Part shown: piece after piece, positions 51,493-63,400 of the stretch
Layout: each line of letters starts with the position of its first letter
How positions within the stretch are numbered: the first letter of the stretch is position 1
Source of the DNA: Solwaraspora sp. WMMA2056
GTDB taxonomy: Bacteria > Actinomycetota > Actinomycetes > Mycobacteriales > Micromonosporaceae
Direction of reading: 5' to 3'
DNA length: 64,000 bases
Assembly: GCF_030345095.1 (NCBI RefSeq)
Contig: NZ_CP128360.1
Coordinates: 434,001 to 498,000 of the forward strand
Notes under the pieces: generated by a model
Database searches by the model: none
What the model saw: the letters and a program-made list of their open reading frames with translations, nothing else
Told to the model about the DNA's origin: nothing
Position numbers and translations under genes: made by a program

Positions 51493-54400
51493 CAGTTCTC
51501 CTCCTTGGTCGTGGCGTTGCCGGCGATGACGGCCCGCAGGTGCTGCTCGAGAATCGGGCCGATCACCTGGAGCGCCTCCGGCGCCATGATCGTGCTGTGA
51601 CTGGTCGCAATCGGGTGGTAGGTGATCTCGCCGACGAACTCCCGCCAAACCTCGGGGTCGAGCACCCGCTCCCGTTCCTGGGCCGCGCCGAAGATCAGCA
51701 TGTCGGCCTCGACCCGTTCCGTGCGGTGCCTGGTAGCGATCGAGATGTTGCGGTGCAAAATCGCCATGAGTAGCTGGAACTCCTCCTCGGCGACGTTGCC
51801 CAGGACCGTGTTGGTGGTCCGGGCCAGTTCGGAGAACTGTGCGAAGGTGAGGTTGCCGTTCGGCAAAGCTGCCGGGTCGACGCCCAGCACCTCCAGGATG
51901 CCGGTGTAGACCTTGCCGGTAGCCTCGATGACCTGCGCCTGCTCCTCCTCGCTCAGCGGCCGGGCAGGCTCAGAGTCAAGCGCCACGATCAACCCGACCT
52001 GCTCCCCGGCGGCCTCCAGCCGGGCGGCCATGGCCTGCGCCACGACCCCGCCGAACGACTGCCCGAGCAGGTAGTACGGGCCGGTCTTCTGCACCTGACG
52101 CATCTCCTCGATGCAGTCGTCGGCCACCTGGATCAAGCTCTCCGGGAGCTCGTCGGGGTGGCTGAGCGCGCGGGACTGCAGCCCGTACACCGGGAAGTCG
52201 GGGCTCAGGTGCAACAGCAGATCCGAGTACGCCCAGCAGATCGCTGCCCCCGGGTGGACGCAGAACAGCGGTGGCAGGGTGCCCCCGGTGCGCAACGGCA
52301 GCAGCACGTCGAACGCCCGGCCGGCACCGTCGGAGCCGAGCTGCTCGGCGAGCTGCGCGACGGTAGGACCGGCGAAGAACGTCCGGATCGGGATCTCCGT
52401 GCCCATCACCTCGGCGATCCGGGCGATTAGCTTGTTCGCCAGCAGCGAATGGCCGCCCAGGTCGAAGAAGTTGTCCTCGACGCCGATCTGGCCCAGGCCC
52501 AGCACCTCGGCGAACAGGCCGCAGAGGATTTCCTCCTGCGGCGTACGCGGCCCGCGGCCTACCAGCGCCGTGACGTGCGGGGCCGGCAGCGCTTCCCGGT
52601 CCACCTTGCCGTTCGGCGTGAGCGGGAAGTCCGTCATCGCCGTCACCACCGCCGGCACCAGATGCTCGGGCAGCGACCGGCGCAGGTCCTCGCGGATACC
52701 GCTGACGTCGGCGCCAGGCTGGGCCGGGATGACGTACCCGAACAGGGCCAGGTCGCCCTGACGGTCGGCCCGTACGGCCACCGCGGTCCGCGTCACCGCC
52801 GGATGCTCGGCCAGCGCGGCCTCCACCTCGCCCAGCTCGACCCGCATCCCGCGAATCTTCACCTGTTCGTCGGTACGGCCGGCGTACTCCAGCTCGAATG
52901 CGTAGTTGAGCCGGCCGAGGTCGCCGGTACGGTACATCCGTGAGCCAGGCGGGCCGTACGGGTCGGCGACGAACCGCTCGGCGGTCAGGCCGGACCGGTG
53001 CAGGTATCCGCGCCCGACGGCGGGTCCCGCCACATACAGCTCACCCTCGGCGCCGGGCGGCACGATACGCAGATCGGCGTCGAGGACGTACACCCGCATG
53101 CCCGCGTTGGGTCGGCCGACCGTGACGCGCTCACCGTCCAGCGGGCCGGTCATCGTGCAGGCGATGGTCGTCTCGGTCTGGCCGTACACGTTGACCATGC
53201 GTCGGCCCGGCGACCAGCGCGCGGCGAGATCGGGTGTCAGCACCTCGCCGCCGAGCAGCAGGCCGCGCAGGTCGGCGAGCCGGCCCGCCGCGTCGACCGG
53301 CATGCTGGCCAGCACCGACGGCAGGGTCACCAGGTGCGTAATCCGCTTCTCGGCCAGCACCCGGGCCAGCGCGTCACCCACGATCAGTCCCGGCTCCGGC
53401 AGGACGAGCGTTCCCTGCGTGGCGAACGCCACGATGAAGTCCATGATCGAGGCGTCGAAGCTCGGCGAGGAGAGCTGCAGGACACGGCTGCCCGGCTCCA
53501 CACCCCAGCGCTGCCGCCAGGACTCCGCCGCATCGGCCAGCCCGGCGTGGGTGATCACCGCCCCCTTGGGCCGGCCGGTCGACCCGGAGGTGTAGATGAC
53601 GTAGGCCGGGTGGTCGAGGCCGAGGGCAGTCGTGCGGTCGCGATCGGTCGGGTCGTTGTCCGGCCAGCTCTCCCACTGCGCCACGGTCGCCGGGTCGTCG
53701 ACGTCGATCACCGGCTGGTTCACGCCGAAGCGGGCCACCCCGGCGGCGTCCGTCACGACCAGCTTCGGCCGGGCATCCGCGCAGAGATACGCCACCCGGT
53801 CGGCCGGGTAGGTCGGGTCGATCGGCAGGTACGCCGCCCCGCTCTTGGCGATGGCCAGAATCGTGACGACCTGCCGGATGCTGCGCGGCAGCAGCACGGC
53901 GACGAGATCCTCCGGGCCGGCCCCACGGTCGATCAGCGCCCGCGCCATCCGGTTGGCCCGGCTGTTCAGCTCGGCGTACGTGGTGTCGGCCGCGCCGTCG
54001 GTCACGGCGATCGCGGACGGCGCAGCGGCAGCCCAGGCTTCGAAGAGCTGCGGCAGAGTTCCCGGCACCGGCGCGGCGATGTTGTCCAATTCGAGTCCTC
54101 CGATGGGTTGGTCGGGCGAGTCGACGACCTCGTGCAGCAGCTGGCCGAACTCGTCGAGGAAGGCGTCGACCGTCGCACTGTCGTAGAGGTCGGTGGCGTA
54201 CTCGACGACGAGGATCAGCCCGGCGGGCGCGCCGTGGTCGTCGAACGTCTCGATCGCGTTGACGGACAGGTCCACCCGCGACACCCCGGTCTCGACCCCG
54301 TCCAGCTGCGGCCGTGCGGTCAGCCCGGCCAGCTCGAACTCGGCGTCCGGCGTGTTCTGCAGCACCAGCTGGACCTGGAAGAGCGGGTGCTGCCCGGGCG

Positions 54401-57400
54401 ACCGGTCGGGGTTGAGCTTCTCCACCAAGTGGTCGAAGGGCATGTCCTGATGGGCGTACGCGGCCAGGCTGGTGTCCCGCACCTGCTCCAGCAGCCGGGT
54501 GAAGCTGGGGCGGCCGGAGGTGTCGATCCGCAGCACGAGCGTGTTGATGAAGAAGCCGACCAGGTCCTCGATGGCGTCGTCGGCGCGTCCCGCGGTCGGC
54601 GCGCCGACCGGGATGTCTGTGCCGGCACCGCTGCGACTCAGCTGCGCGCCGAGCGCCGCCTGCAACGCCATGAACAGGGTGGATCCGTGGCGCCGGGCCA
54701 GCACGCGCAGAGCCCGGTGCAGCTCCGCGTCGAGGTTGCGGGTCAGCGTGGCACCCCGGTGGCTGGCCTCGGCCGGGCGGGGCCGATCGGCCGGCAACGT
54801 CACCAGTCGCGGCAGACCGGCCAGCTGGTCGCGCCAGTAGGCGAGCTGGCGGCTGAGCCGGCTGTCCGGGTCAGCCTCGTCGCCCAGCATTCGGCGCTGC
54901 CAGAGGGCGAAGTCGGCGTACTGGACCCGCAGCGGCGCCCAGTCCGGGGCGTGACCGGCCGCGCGTTGCTCGTACGCCGTGGTCAGGTCCCGGGCCAGCG
55001 GCCGCATCGACCAGCCGTCCACCGCGACGTGGTGCACGACCAGCAGCAGCACCCATTCGTCGCCTCCGGTGGTAAACAGCGACGCCCGCACCGGGATCTC
55101 CCGGGACAGGTCGAACTCGTGCCGGGAGGCGTCGCGGAGCACCTGGGTCAAGTCGCCCTCGGCCACCGCACGTACTGGCAGGTCGATCTCGACGGCGTCC
55201 AGGATCCGCTGGTGAGGCTCCCCGCGCCGTTCGCCGAAGACGGTGCGCAGCACCTCGTGCCGGGCCAGCACGTCGCCGAGGGCGGCGCGCATCGCGGCCA
55301 CGTCGAGCGCGCCGGACAAGCGCACCGCCAGCGGCGAGTTGTACGTCGCCGACGGCCCCTCCAGCTTCTGCATGAACCAGAGGCGCTGCTGCGCGAACGA
55401 CAACGGGAGGACCTCCGGCCGTGGCGCCTGCTCCAGCGCGGGCCCCGCACGGCCCGACCCCTGTGCCAGCACCGCGGCGAGCTGGGCGGGCGTCGACGCG
55501 GCGAACACCTGCTGCAGCGGCACCTCGATGCTGAGCACGGCACGGATCCGGCTGGTCAACCTGGTGGCGAGCAGCGAGTGCCCGCCGAGGTCGAAGAAGC
55601 TCTCGTCGACCCCGACGCGGGGCAGTCCGAGCAGGTCGGCGTACAGCTCGCAGAGGATTTCCTCGTACGGGTCGCGCGGCCCGCGCTCCTCGGCCGTGGT
55701 GGTGACGATCTCGGGTTCCGGCAGCGCCCGGCGGTCGATCTTGCCGTTCGGGGTGAGCGGGATCCGCTCGATCGGCGTGATCGTGGCCGGCACCATGTGG
55801 TCGGGCAGCAACGACTTGATCGTGCCGCGCAGCTCGGAGACGTGCTCACCGGCGGTGCGGGCGACCGCGGGCACGTTGGCGACCACCTCCGGAGTGCCCG
55901 GTCGGCAGACGTCCGTGAGCGGCTCGTCCTCGCCGGCGGCGAGGAGCACCACGTCGTACATGTCCCAGTTCCGCGGCGACCAAGTGGGCACCGCCCGCCA
56001 GCCGCGCTCCGCGGCCCGCCGGCGTACCTGCTCCGGGTGCAGCCGGGGTTCGGTGGTGCCGGCCAGTCGCGGGTTCGGTATCCGGGTCAGGCGTACCGGC
56101 GCCTTCACGTCGGCCAGGTCCGTGACGTCACGGCCCCAGACCAGCTCCGGCAGGTCCCCGACCGGCCGGGTCGCGCCGGTGTGCAGCACCACCTCGTACC
56201 TGTAAGCGGTCAGCTCGTTGTCCGCGCTGCCCCGCTTGAGCAGCACCTCGACGCCGGTTGCCCGCGGATGCCGGAAGGCGGTGAAGAATTCGGGCGCGAG
56301 CAGCAGTTCCTTCTCGATCGCCACGGCGTGGTCCACTGCCGACGAGCCGGATCCGGGGTTGCGGAACTCGTGTACAGCGGCGTGCATCGCCCGCAGCAGG
56401 CCGTGGTGGCGCACGTCGCCGACGATCAGCCGGCCACCGTCGGCCAGCAGGTCGAGCGCTTTGCCCAGCACGTCGCGCAGGTAATCCGCGCTCGGGAAGT
56501 ACTGGACCACCGAGTTCAGCACGATGGTGTCGAAGTGGCCGCGGGGCAGCCTCGACACGTCGTGGGCCGGTTGGCATCGCAGGTGCGCATGCTCCCAGCC
56601 GCGTTCCCGGGCGTACTCCCGTAGCCGCTCGACGGCGGCCGCCGAGAAGTCCGTCGCCCAGTACTCCTCGGTCCGCTCGATCAGCGGGACCATCAGGAGG
56701 CCGGAGCCCGCACCGATCTCCAGGACCCGGCGAGGGCCGAACCGGGCCACCTGCTCCACCGCGGACCGCTGCCACTCCCGCATCTGCTCGATCGGGATCG
56801 GCGCGCCGGTGAACGAACTGTTCCAACCCGCGAAGTCGGCGCCCGGCTCGCGCGCCAGTCCGCTGTAAACCTCGTGGTAGATGCTGCGCCACTCGTCCAG
56901 CTGATCGTCGAAGTCGGTTGCCGGACCCTGGTCGGCCAGTACGACGTACGCGGCGAGCGAGACGGCGCCGGAGCGGTCCGGCCGCGGCACCACGACGGCC
57001 CGCGCCACTGACGGTTGCGCGGCGAGGACGCGTTCCACCTCGCCGGGCTCCACCCGGAAGCCGCGGATCTTCACCTGCTCGTCGGAGCGGCCGAGGTACT
57101 CCAGGTCCCCGTCGGCGTTCCAGCGGACCATGTCGCCGGTGCGGTACATCCGCGTGCCGGCGGGCCCGTAGGGATCGGCCAGGAACCGGGTCGCGGTCAG
57201 ACCGGCACGGCCCCGATAACCCCGGGCCAGGCCTTCGCCGACGATGTACAGCTCGCCCGGGACCCCGGGAGCGGCCAGCCCGAGCCTTTCGTCCAGCACG
57301 TACAGCCGGGTGCCGAGCGCCGGCTTGCCGATCGACACCGGGGGTTCGTGCAGGTCACCGGTCTGGCTGGCGACGACGGTCGCCTCGGTCGGCCCGTACG

Positions 57401-60400
57401 CGTTCACCATCCGCCGGCCGGGCGCCCACCTCCGCAGCAGCTCGGGCGGGCATGCCTCGGCACCGACGATGAGGGTACGGAAGTCGGTCAGGGTCTGCGG
57501 CGCGTCGGCCGGTAGGGTGCTCAGCACCGACGGAGGGATCAGCGCGTGGGTGATCCGGTGGTGGGCGAGGGCCCGCGCCAGCTCGTCGCCGGCCAGCCGG
57601 TCCGCCGAGGCGATCACCAGGGCGGCGCCGGAATCCCAGGCCCAGACCAGCTCCAGCACAGCGGCATCGAAACTCGGCGACGAAGCCTGCAGGATCCGGC
57701 TGTCCACGTCGGCCGCGCAGCGCTGGCGCAGGGTGGCGGCGAGGCCGCTGAGCCCGCGGTGGGTCACCACGACACCCTTGGGCTGCCCCGTCGAACCCGA
57801 CGTATAGATCACATACGCGGCAGCGTCCACCGGCAACGGACACACCGGGTCATGCTCCGGCTGCCCGTCGAAGACATCCCCCTCACCGATCACCAACGCC
57901 GGAGCAGCATCCCGCAACAAATACTCCACCCGAGCCCGCGGATAACCCGGATCCACCGGCAGATACGCCGCACCCGCCTTCACGACCCCCAACACCGTCG
58001 CGACCTGCACCGCGCCGCGCGGCAGCACCACAGCCACCACATCCTCGACACCCACACCGCGCTCGATCAACGACCAGGCAACCCGATTCGCGTACGCATT
58101 CAGCTGCGCATACGACCAGCTCAGCTCCCCCTCGACAACCGCCACCGCATCCGGCGTGGCCGCCACCCGACGCTCGAACAACTCCGCCAGCGTCACCGCC
58201 GCCACCGGACCCGACGCCGCCCCCCACCGCTGCAACAACCGATCCCGCTCATCGACCCCCAGCAGCTGCACCCCACTCAACCGCGACCCCGGCGCCACCA
58301 CCATCGCCCGCAACACCCGCACCCACCGAGCCGCGAACGCCTCGATCGTCGCCCGGTCATACAGATCAGTGGAGAACTCGACGACGCCGGTGACACCCGC
58401 GGGGCGCCCGTCGGCCGTGGTGGTCTCGGTCAGACTGAGCGACAGGTCGAACCGGGATGTGCCGGTGCCACGGCCCTCCTGCCACACCCGCACGCCGGAG
58501 AGGTCGAAGTTGGCCTCGGCGTTGTTTTGCAGCACCACGGCGATCTGGAACAGCGACTGATGCGACGCCGACCGCAGCGGATTGATCTTCTCGACCAGGT
58601 ACTCGAACGGGATGTCCTGGTGCGCGTACGCGGCGAGGCTGCTGGCGCGTACCCGCTGAAGGAGCTCGACGAACGTCGGATCGTCGGACGTGTCGGTGCG
58701 CAGCACCACCATGTTGACGAAGAAGCCGACGAGGTCGTCGAGGCGTTCGTCGGTGCGACCGGCCACGCCGGCGCCGACTACCACGTCGGTGCCGGCACCG
58801 GAGCGGGTCAGCAGCGCCGACAGCGCGGTCTGCAGCACCATGAACAGCGTCGAACCGGTCCGCCGGGCCAGCGCCATCAGCCCCGCGTGCAGCTCCGCGT
58901 CCACCTGGAAGGTGCTTACGTCGCCCCGGTAGCTGGCCATCCTCGGCCGCGGGCGGTCGGTCGGCAGGGTCACCTGCTCGGGCAGGTCGGCAAGCCGGTC
59001 CCGCCAGAACGCGAGCTGGCGACCGAACGTGCTGTCCGGATCCGCGTCGTCGCCGAGCAACTCCCGGTGCCACAGTGTGTAGTCGGCGTACTGCACCGGC
59101 AGCGGTGCCCAGTCCGGGGCCCGGCCGGCCGCGCGCGCCGCATACGCCGTCGCCAGGTCCCGCGCCAGCGGCCGCAGCGACCACCCGTCGGCGACGATGT
59201 GGTGCAGTACCAGCATCAACACCCACTCGCCCGGACCGGCCGCGTACAGCGACACCCGTAGCGGGATTTCCCCGGCCAGGTCGAACCGGTGGCGCGCGGC
59301 GGCCTGCAGCGCTTCGTCCGAGGCGGCGTCGTGCACCGGCAATTCGATCTCGACCGGGTCCAGGATCCGCTGGTACGCCTGGCCGTCGTGCTCGGCGAAG
59401 ACGGTGCGCAAGGCCTCGTGCCGGCCCACCACGTCGGTCAGCGCGGCCTGGAGCGCCGGTACGTCGAGCGGCCCCGACAGCCGCAGCGTGAGCGGCATGT
59501 TGTAGGTCGGCGACGGTCCTTCCAGCTTGTGCAGGAACCACAGGCGCTGCTGGGCGAACGACAGCGGCAGGAGCTCCGGTCGCGGCACCGGCTCCAGTGC
59601 CGTCCGGGCCGGGGCATTCGCCGCCAGGATCGCCCGGGCCAGCGCGGACGGCGTGGACGCCTCGAACAGGGTCAGCAGCCGCACCTCGAAGCCGAGCTTT
59701 GCCCGGATCCCGCTGATCAGGCGGGTACCCAGCAGCGAGTGTCCGCCCAGGTCGAAGAAGTCGTCCTCGGCGCCGACCTGCTCCAGGCCGAGGACCTCGG
59801 CGAAGAGTCCGCACAGGATCTCTTCCTCGGGGGTACGTGGGTCGCGTCCCCGCGAGGTCTCGAACTCCGGATCCGGCAGCGCGTCTCGGTCGAGCTTGCC
59901 GTTCGGCGTCAGCGGGATCTCCGGCAGCACGACGATCGCGACCGGCACCAGGTGATCGGGCAGGATCCGGCGCAGATCCTCGCGGACGGCCGCGGGGTCG
60001 GCGCCGGGCCGCTCGGGCACCATGTAACCAACCAGCGCGGGGTCACCTTGCCGATCGTCGCGGAACGCGACGACCGCGCGAGCCACATCCGGATGCGCCG
60101 TCAGCGCGGCCTGCACCTCGCCCGGCTCGACGCGGATACCCCGGATCTGGACCTGGTGGTCGGAACGGCCCAGGTATTCGAGTTCCCCGTCGGCGTTCCA
60201 CCGGACCACGTCACCGGTGCGGTACATCCGCGCACCGGCCGGGCTGAAAGGATCGGCCACGAACCGCGACGCCGTCAGGCCGGCCCGGCGCAGGTAGCCC
60301 CGGGTCAGGCCGACGCCGCCGATGTACAGTTCGCCCCGCGACCCGGGCGGCGCCAGATGCAGGTTCGAGTCCAGCACGTACACCCGCCATCCGGGCAGCG

Positions 60401-63400
60401 GGGCGCCGATCGGATGCGCCTCCCCGGACAACGGGCGGCTGACCGTCGTCGCCACCGTGGTCTCCGTCGGGCCGTAGAGGTTCGTCATCCTCCGGCCCGC
60501 CGACCAGCGGCGCGCCAGGTCGGGCGAACACGCCTCGCCGCCGACCACAAGGCCCTGGAACGCCGGCAGCTGTCCGGTGGTCGCACTGGGCAAGGTCGCC
60601 AGCACTGACGGCGGCACGAACGCGTGCGTGACCCGCGCCTCCGCGATCAGCGTGGCCAACTCCTCGCCGGCCAGTCGCGACTCGCGGGAGACGACCAGGG
60701 CCGCACCGGCGCCGATGGCCATCATCAGTTCGAGGACCGAGGCGTCGAAGCTCGGCGACGCCATCAGCAGCACCCGGCTGTTGTCGGCGACGGCGTTGCG
60801 GCCGACCGTTCCGGAGGCGAGCGCGGCGAGGCCGCGGTGGGTCACCACGACACCCTTGGGCTGCCCCGTCGAACCCGACGTATAGATCACATACGCGGCA
60901 GCGTCCACCGGCAACGGACACACCGGGTCATGCTCCGGCTGCCCGTCGAAGACATCCCCCTCACCGATCACCAACGCCGGAGCAGCATCCCGCAACAAAT
61001 ACTCCACCCGAGCCCGCGGATAACCCGGATCCACCGGCAGATACGCCGCACCCGCCTTCACGACCCCCAACACCGTCGCGACCTGCACCGCGCCGCGCGG
61101 CAGCACCACAGCCACCACATCCTCGACACCCACACCGCGCTCGATCAACGACCAGGCAACCCGATTCGCGTACGCATTCAGCTGCGCATACGACCAGCTC
61201 AGCTCCCCCTCGACAACCGCCACCGCATCCGGCGTGGCCGCCACCCGACGCTCGAACAACTCAGACAGGGTGGTCGGCTCCACCTCCGGCTCGGCGTACG
61301 CCCAGCCGGTCAGCCGCTCCCGCTCGCCGTCGAGTAGCAGGTCCACCGACCCGATGCGCTGCTCCGGATCGTGCGCGACGGCGGCCAGGAATCGCAGCCA
61401 GCGGCCGACGAAAGCTTCGACCGTCGCGGCGTCGTACAGGTCGGTGGCGTACTCGACGGCCCCGATCACACCGCCGGCATCCGGCTGCTCTGCGAGGCTG
61501 ATGAACAGGTCCACACGGGACAGCCCGGTGCTGACCCCCTCCAGCCTTGTTCGCAGGCCGGGCAGGTGGAAACCGGTGTCCGGGTTGTTCTGAAACGCCA
61601 GCAGCACCTGGAACAACGGATTATGCGCGGTACTGCGATGCGGATTGAGCTTCTCCACCAAAAACTCGAACGGCACATCCTGATGCGCATACGCCTCCAA
61701 CGACGTATCCCGCACCCGCTCCAACAACTCACCAAAACCCGGATTCCCGGACGTGTCAGCCCGCAACACCAACGTGTTCACGAAAAACCCAACCAGATCG
61801 TCCAACGCATCATCGCTACGACCAGCAATCGGACTACCGATCGGCACATCCTCACCCGCACCCAGCCGCGTCAGCACCGCCGCCAACGCCGCCTGCAACA
61901 CCATGAACAACGTCGCCCCCGACGCCCGGGCAAGCCGCAACAGATCCGCGTGCAACCCCGCATCCAACCGGAACATCCACACGTCACCGGCATACGACGC
62001 CGCCTGCGGCCGAGGCCGATCAGCCGGCAACGTCACCTGCTCCGGCAAACCCGCCAACCGCCCACGCCAATACGCCAACTGACGCCCGAACACACTGCCC
62101 GGATCAGCCTCCTCACCAAGCAACCGCCGCTGCCACAACGTGTAATCCGCGTACTGCACCGGCAACGGCGACCACGACGGACCACGACCCACCCGACGAT
62201 CCGCATACGCCGTCGCCAAATCCCGCGCCAACGGCCCCAACGACGCACCATCAGCCGCGATGTGATGCAACACCAGCATCAACACCCACTCACCCGGACC
62301 AGCCACGAACAACCACGCCCGCACCGGAATCTCCCGAGCCAAGTCGAACTCGTACCGAGCCGCCTGCCGCAACGCACCCGGCAACTCACCCGCAGACACC
62401 TCACGCACCGGCAACCCGACATCCACCGCGTCCAACACCCGCTGACACGGCACACCATCCACCTCCGCGAACACCGTCCGCAGAGCCTCATGCCGGCCCA
62501 CCACATCACCCAACGCAGCCCGCAACGCGCCCACATCCAACGAGCCCGAAAGCCGCAACGCCAACGGCGAGTTATACGTCGCCGACAACCCCTCCAACTT
62601 GTGCAAGAACCACAAACGCTGCTGAGCAAACGACAACGGCAACACCTCCGGCCGCACCACCGGCTCCAGCGCCCGCTGCACCCGACCCTGCTCCTCGCCC
62701 AACACCACCGCCAACTCGGCCGGCGACGGCGCGGCGAACAGCGCGCGCGGCGGCAGCTCGCAGCGGAACGCCTTGCGGATCCGAATGATCAGCCGGGTGG
62801 CCAACAGCGAATGCCCGCCCAGATCGAAGAAGCTGTCGTCCGGGTCCACCTGCGGCACGTCGAGCACTTGCGCGAACAGGACGCATAGCAGCTCCTCCTG
62901 CGGCGTACGCGGTGCGCGCCCCCGGCCGCCGGCCTGCTCGGGGTCCGGCAGCGCCCGCTGGTCGACCTTCCCGTGCGAGGTGCGGGGAATCTCGTCGAGG
63001 AGGACGACCGCCGATGGAACCATGTGCTCCGGCAGCTCGTCCTGCAGGTACGCGCGCAGCACTCCGTCGCGGACCGCCCGCCCGGAGGCCGGAACGGCGT
63101 ACGCGAGAAGCTGGTCCAGCCGGACGATGACGGCGGCCTGGGCAACCGCAGGATGGCGCAGCAGCACGGACGCCACCTCGCCGGGCTCCACCCGGAAGCC
63201 GCGGATCTTCACCTGCTCGTCGGAGCGGCCGAGGTACTCCAGGTCCCCGTCGGCGTTCCAGCGGACCATGTCGCCGGTGCGGTACATCCGCGTGCCGGCG
63301 GGCCCGTAGGGATCGGCCAGGAACCGGGTCGCGGTTAGACCGGCACGGCCCCGATAACCCCGGGCCAGGCCCTCGCCGACGATGTACAGCTCGCCCGGGA

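Noticed and set aside
52998-56624. 1208-codon open frame on the plus strand inside the NRPS gene
   Set aside because: It is antisense to conserved NRPS domains and its protein is Arg/Gly/His-rich without any domain; a typical high-GC shadow frame.
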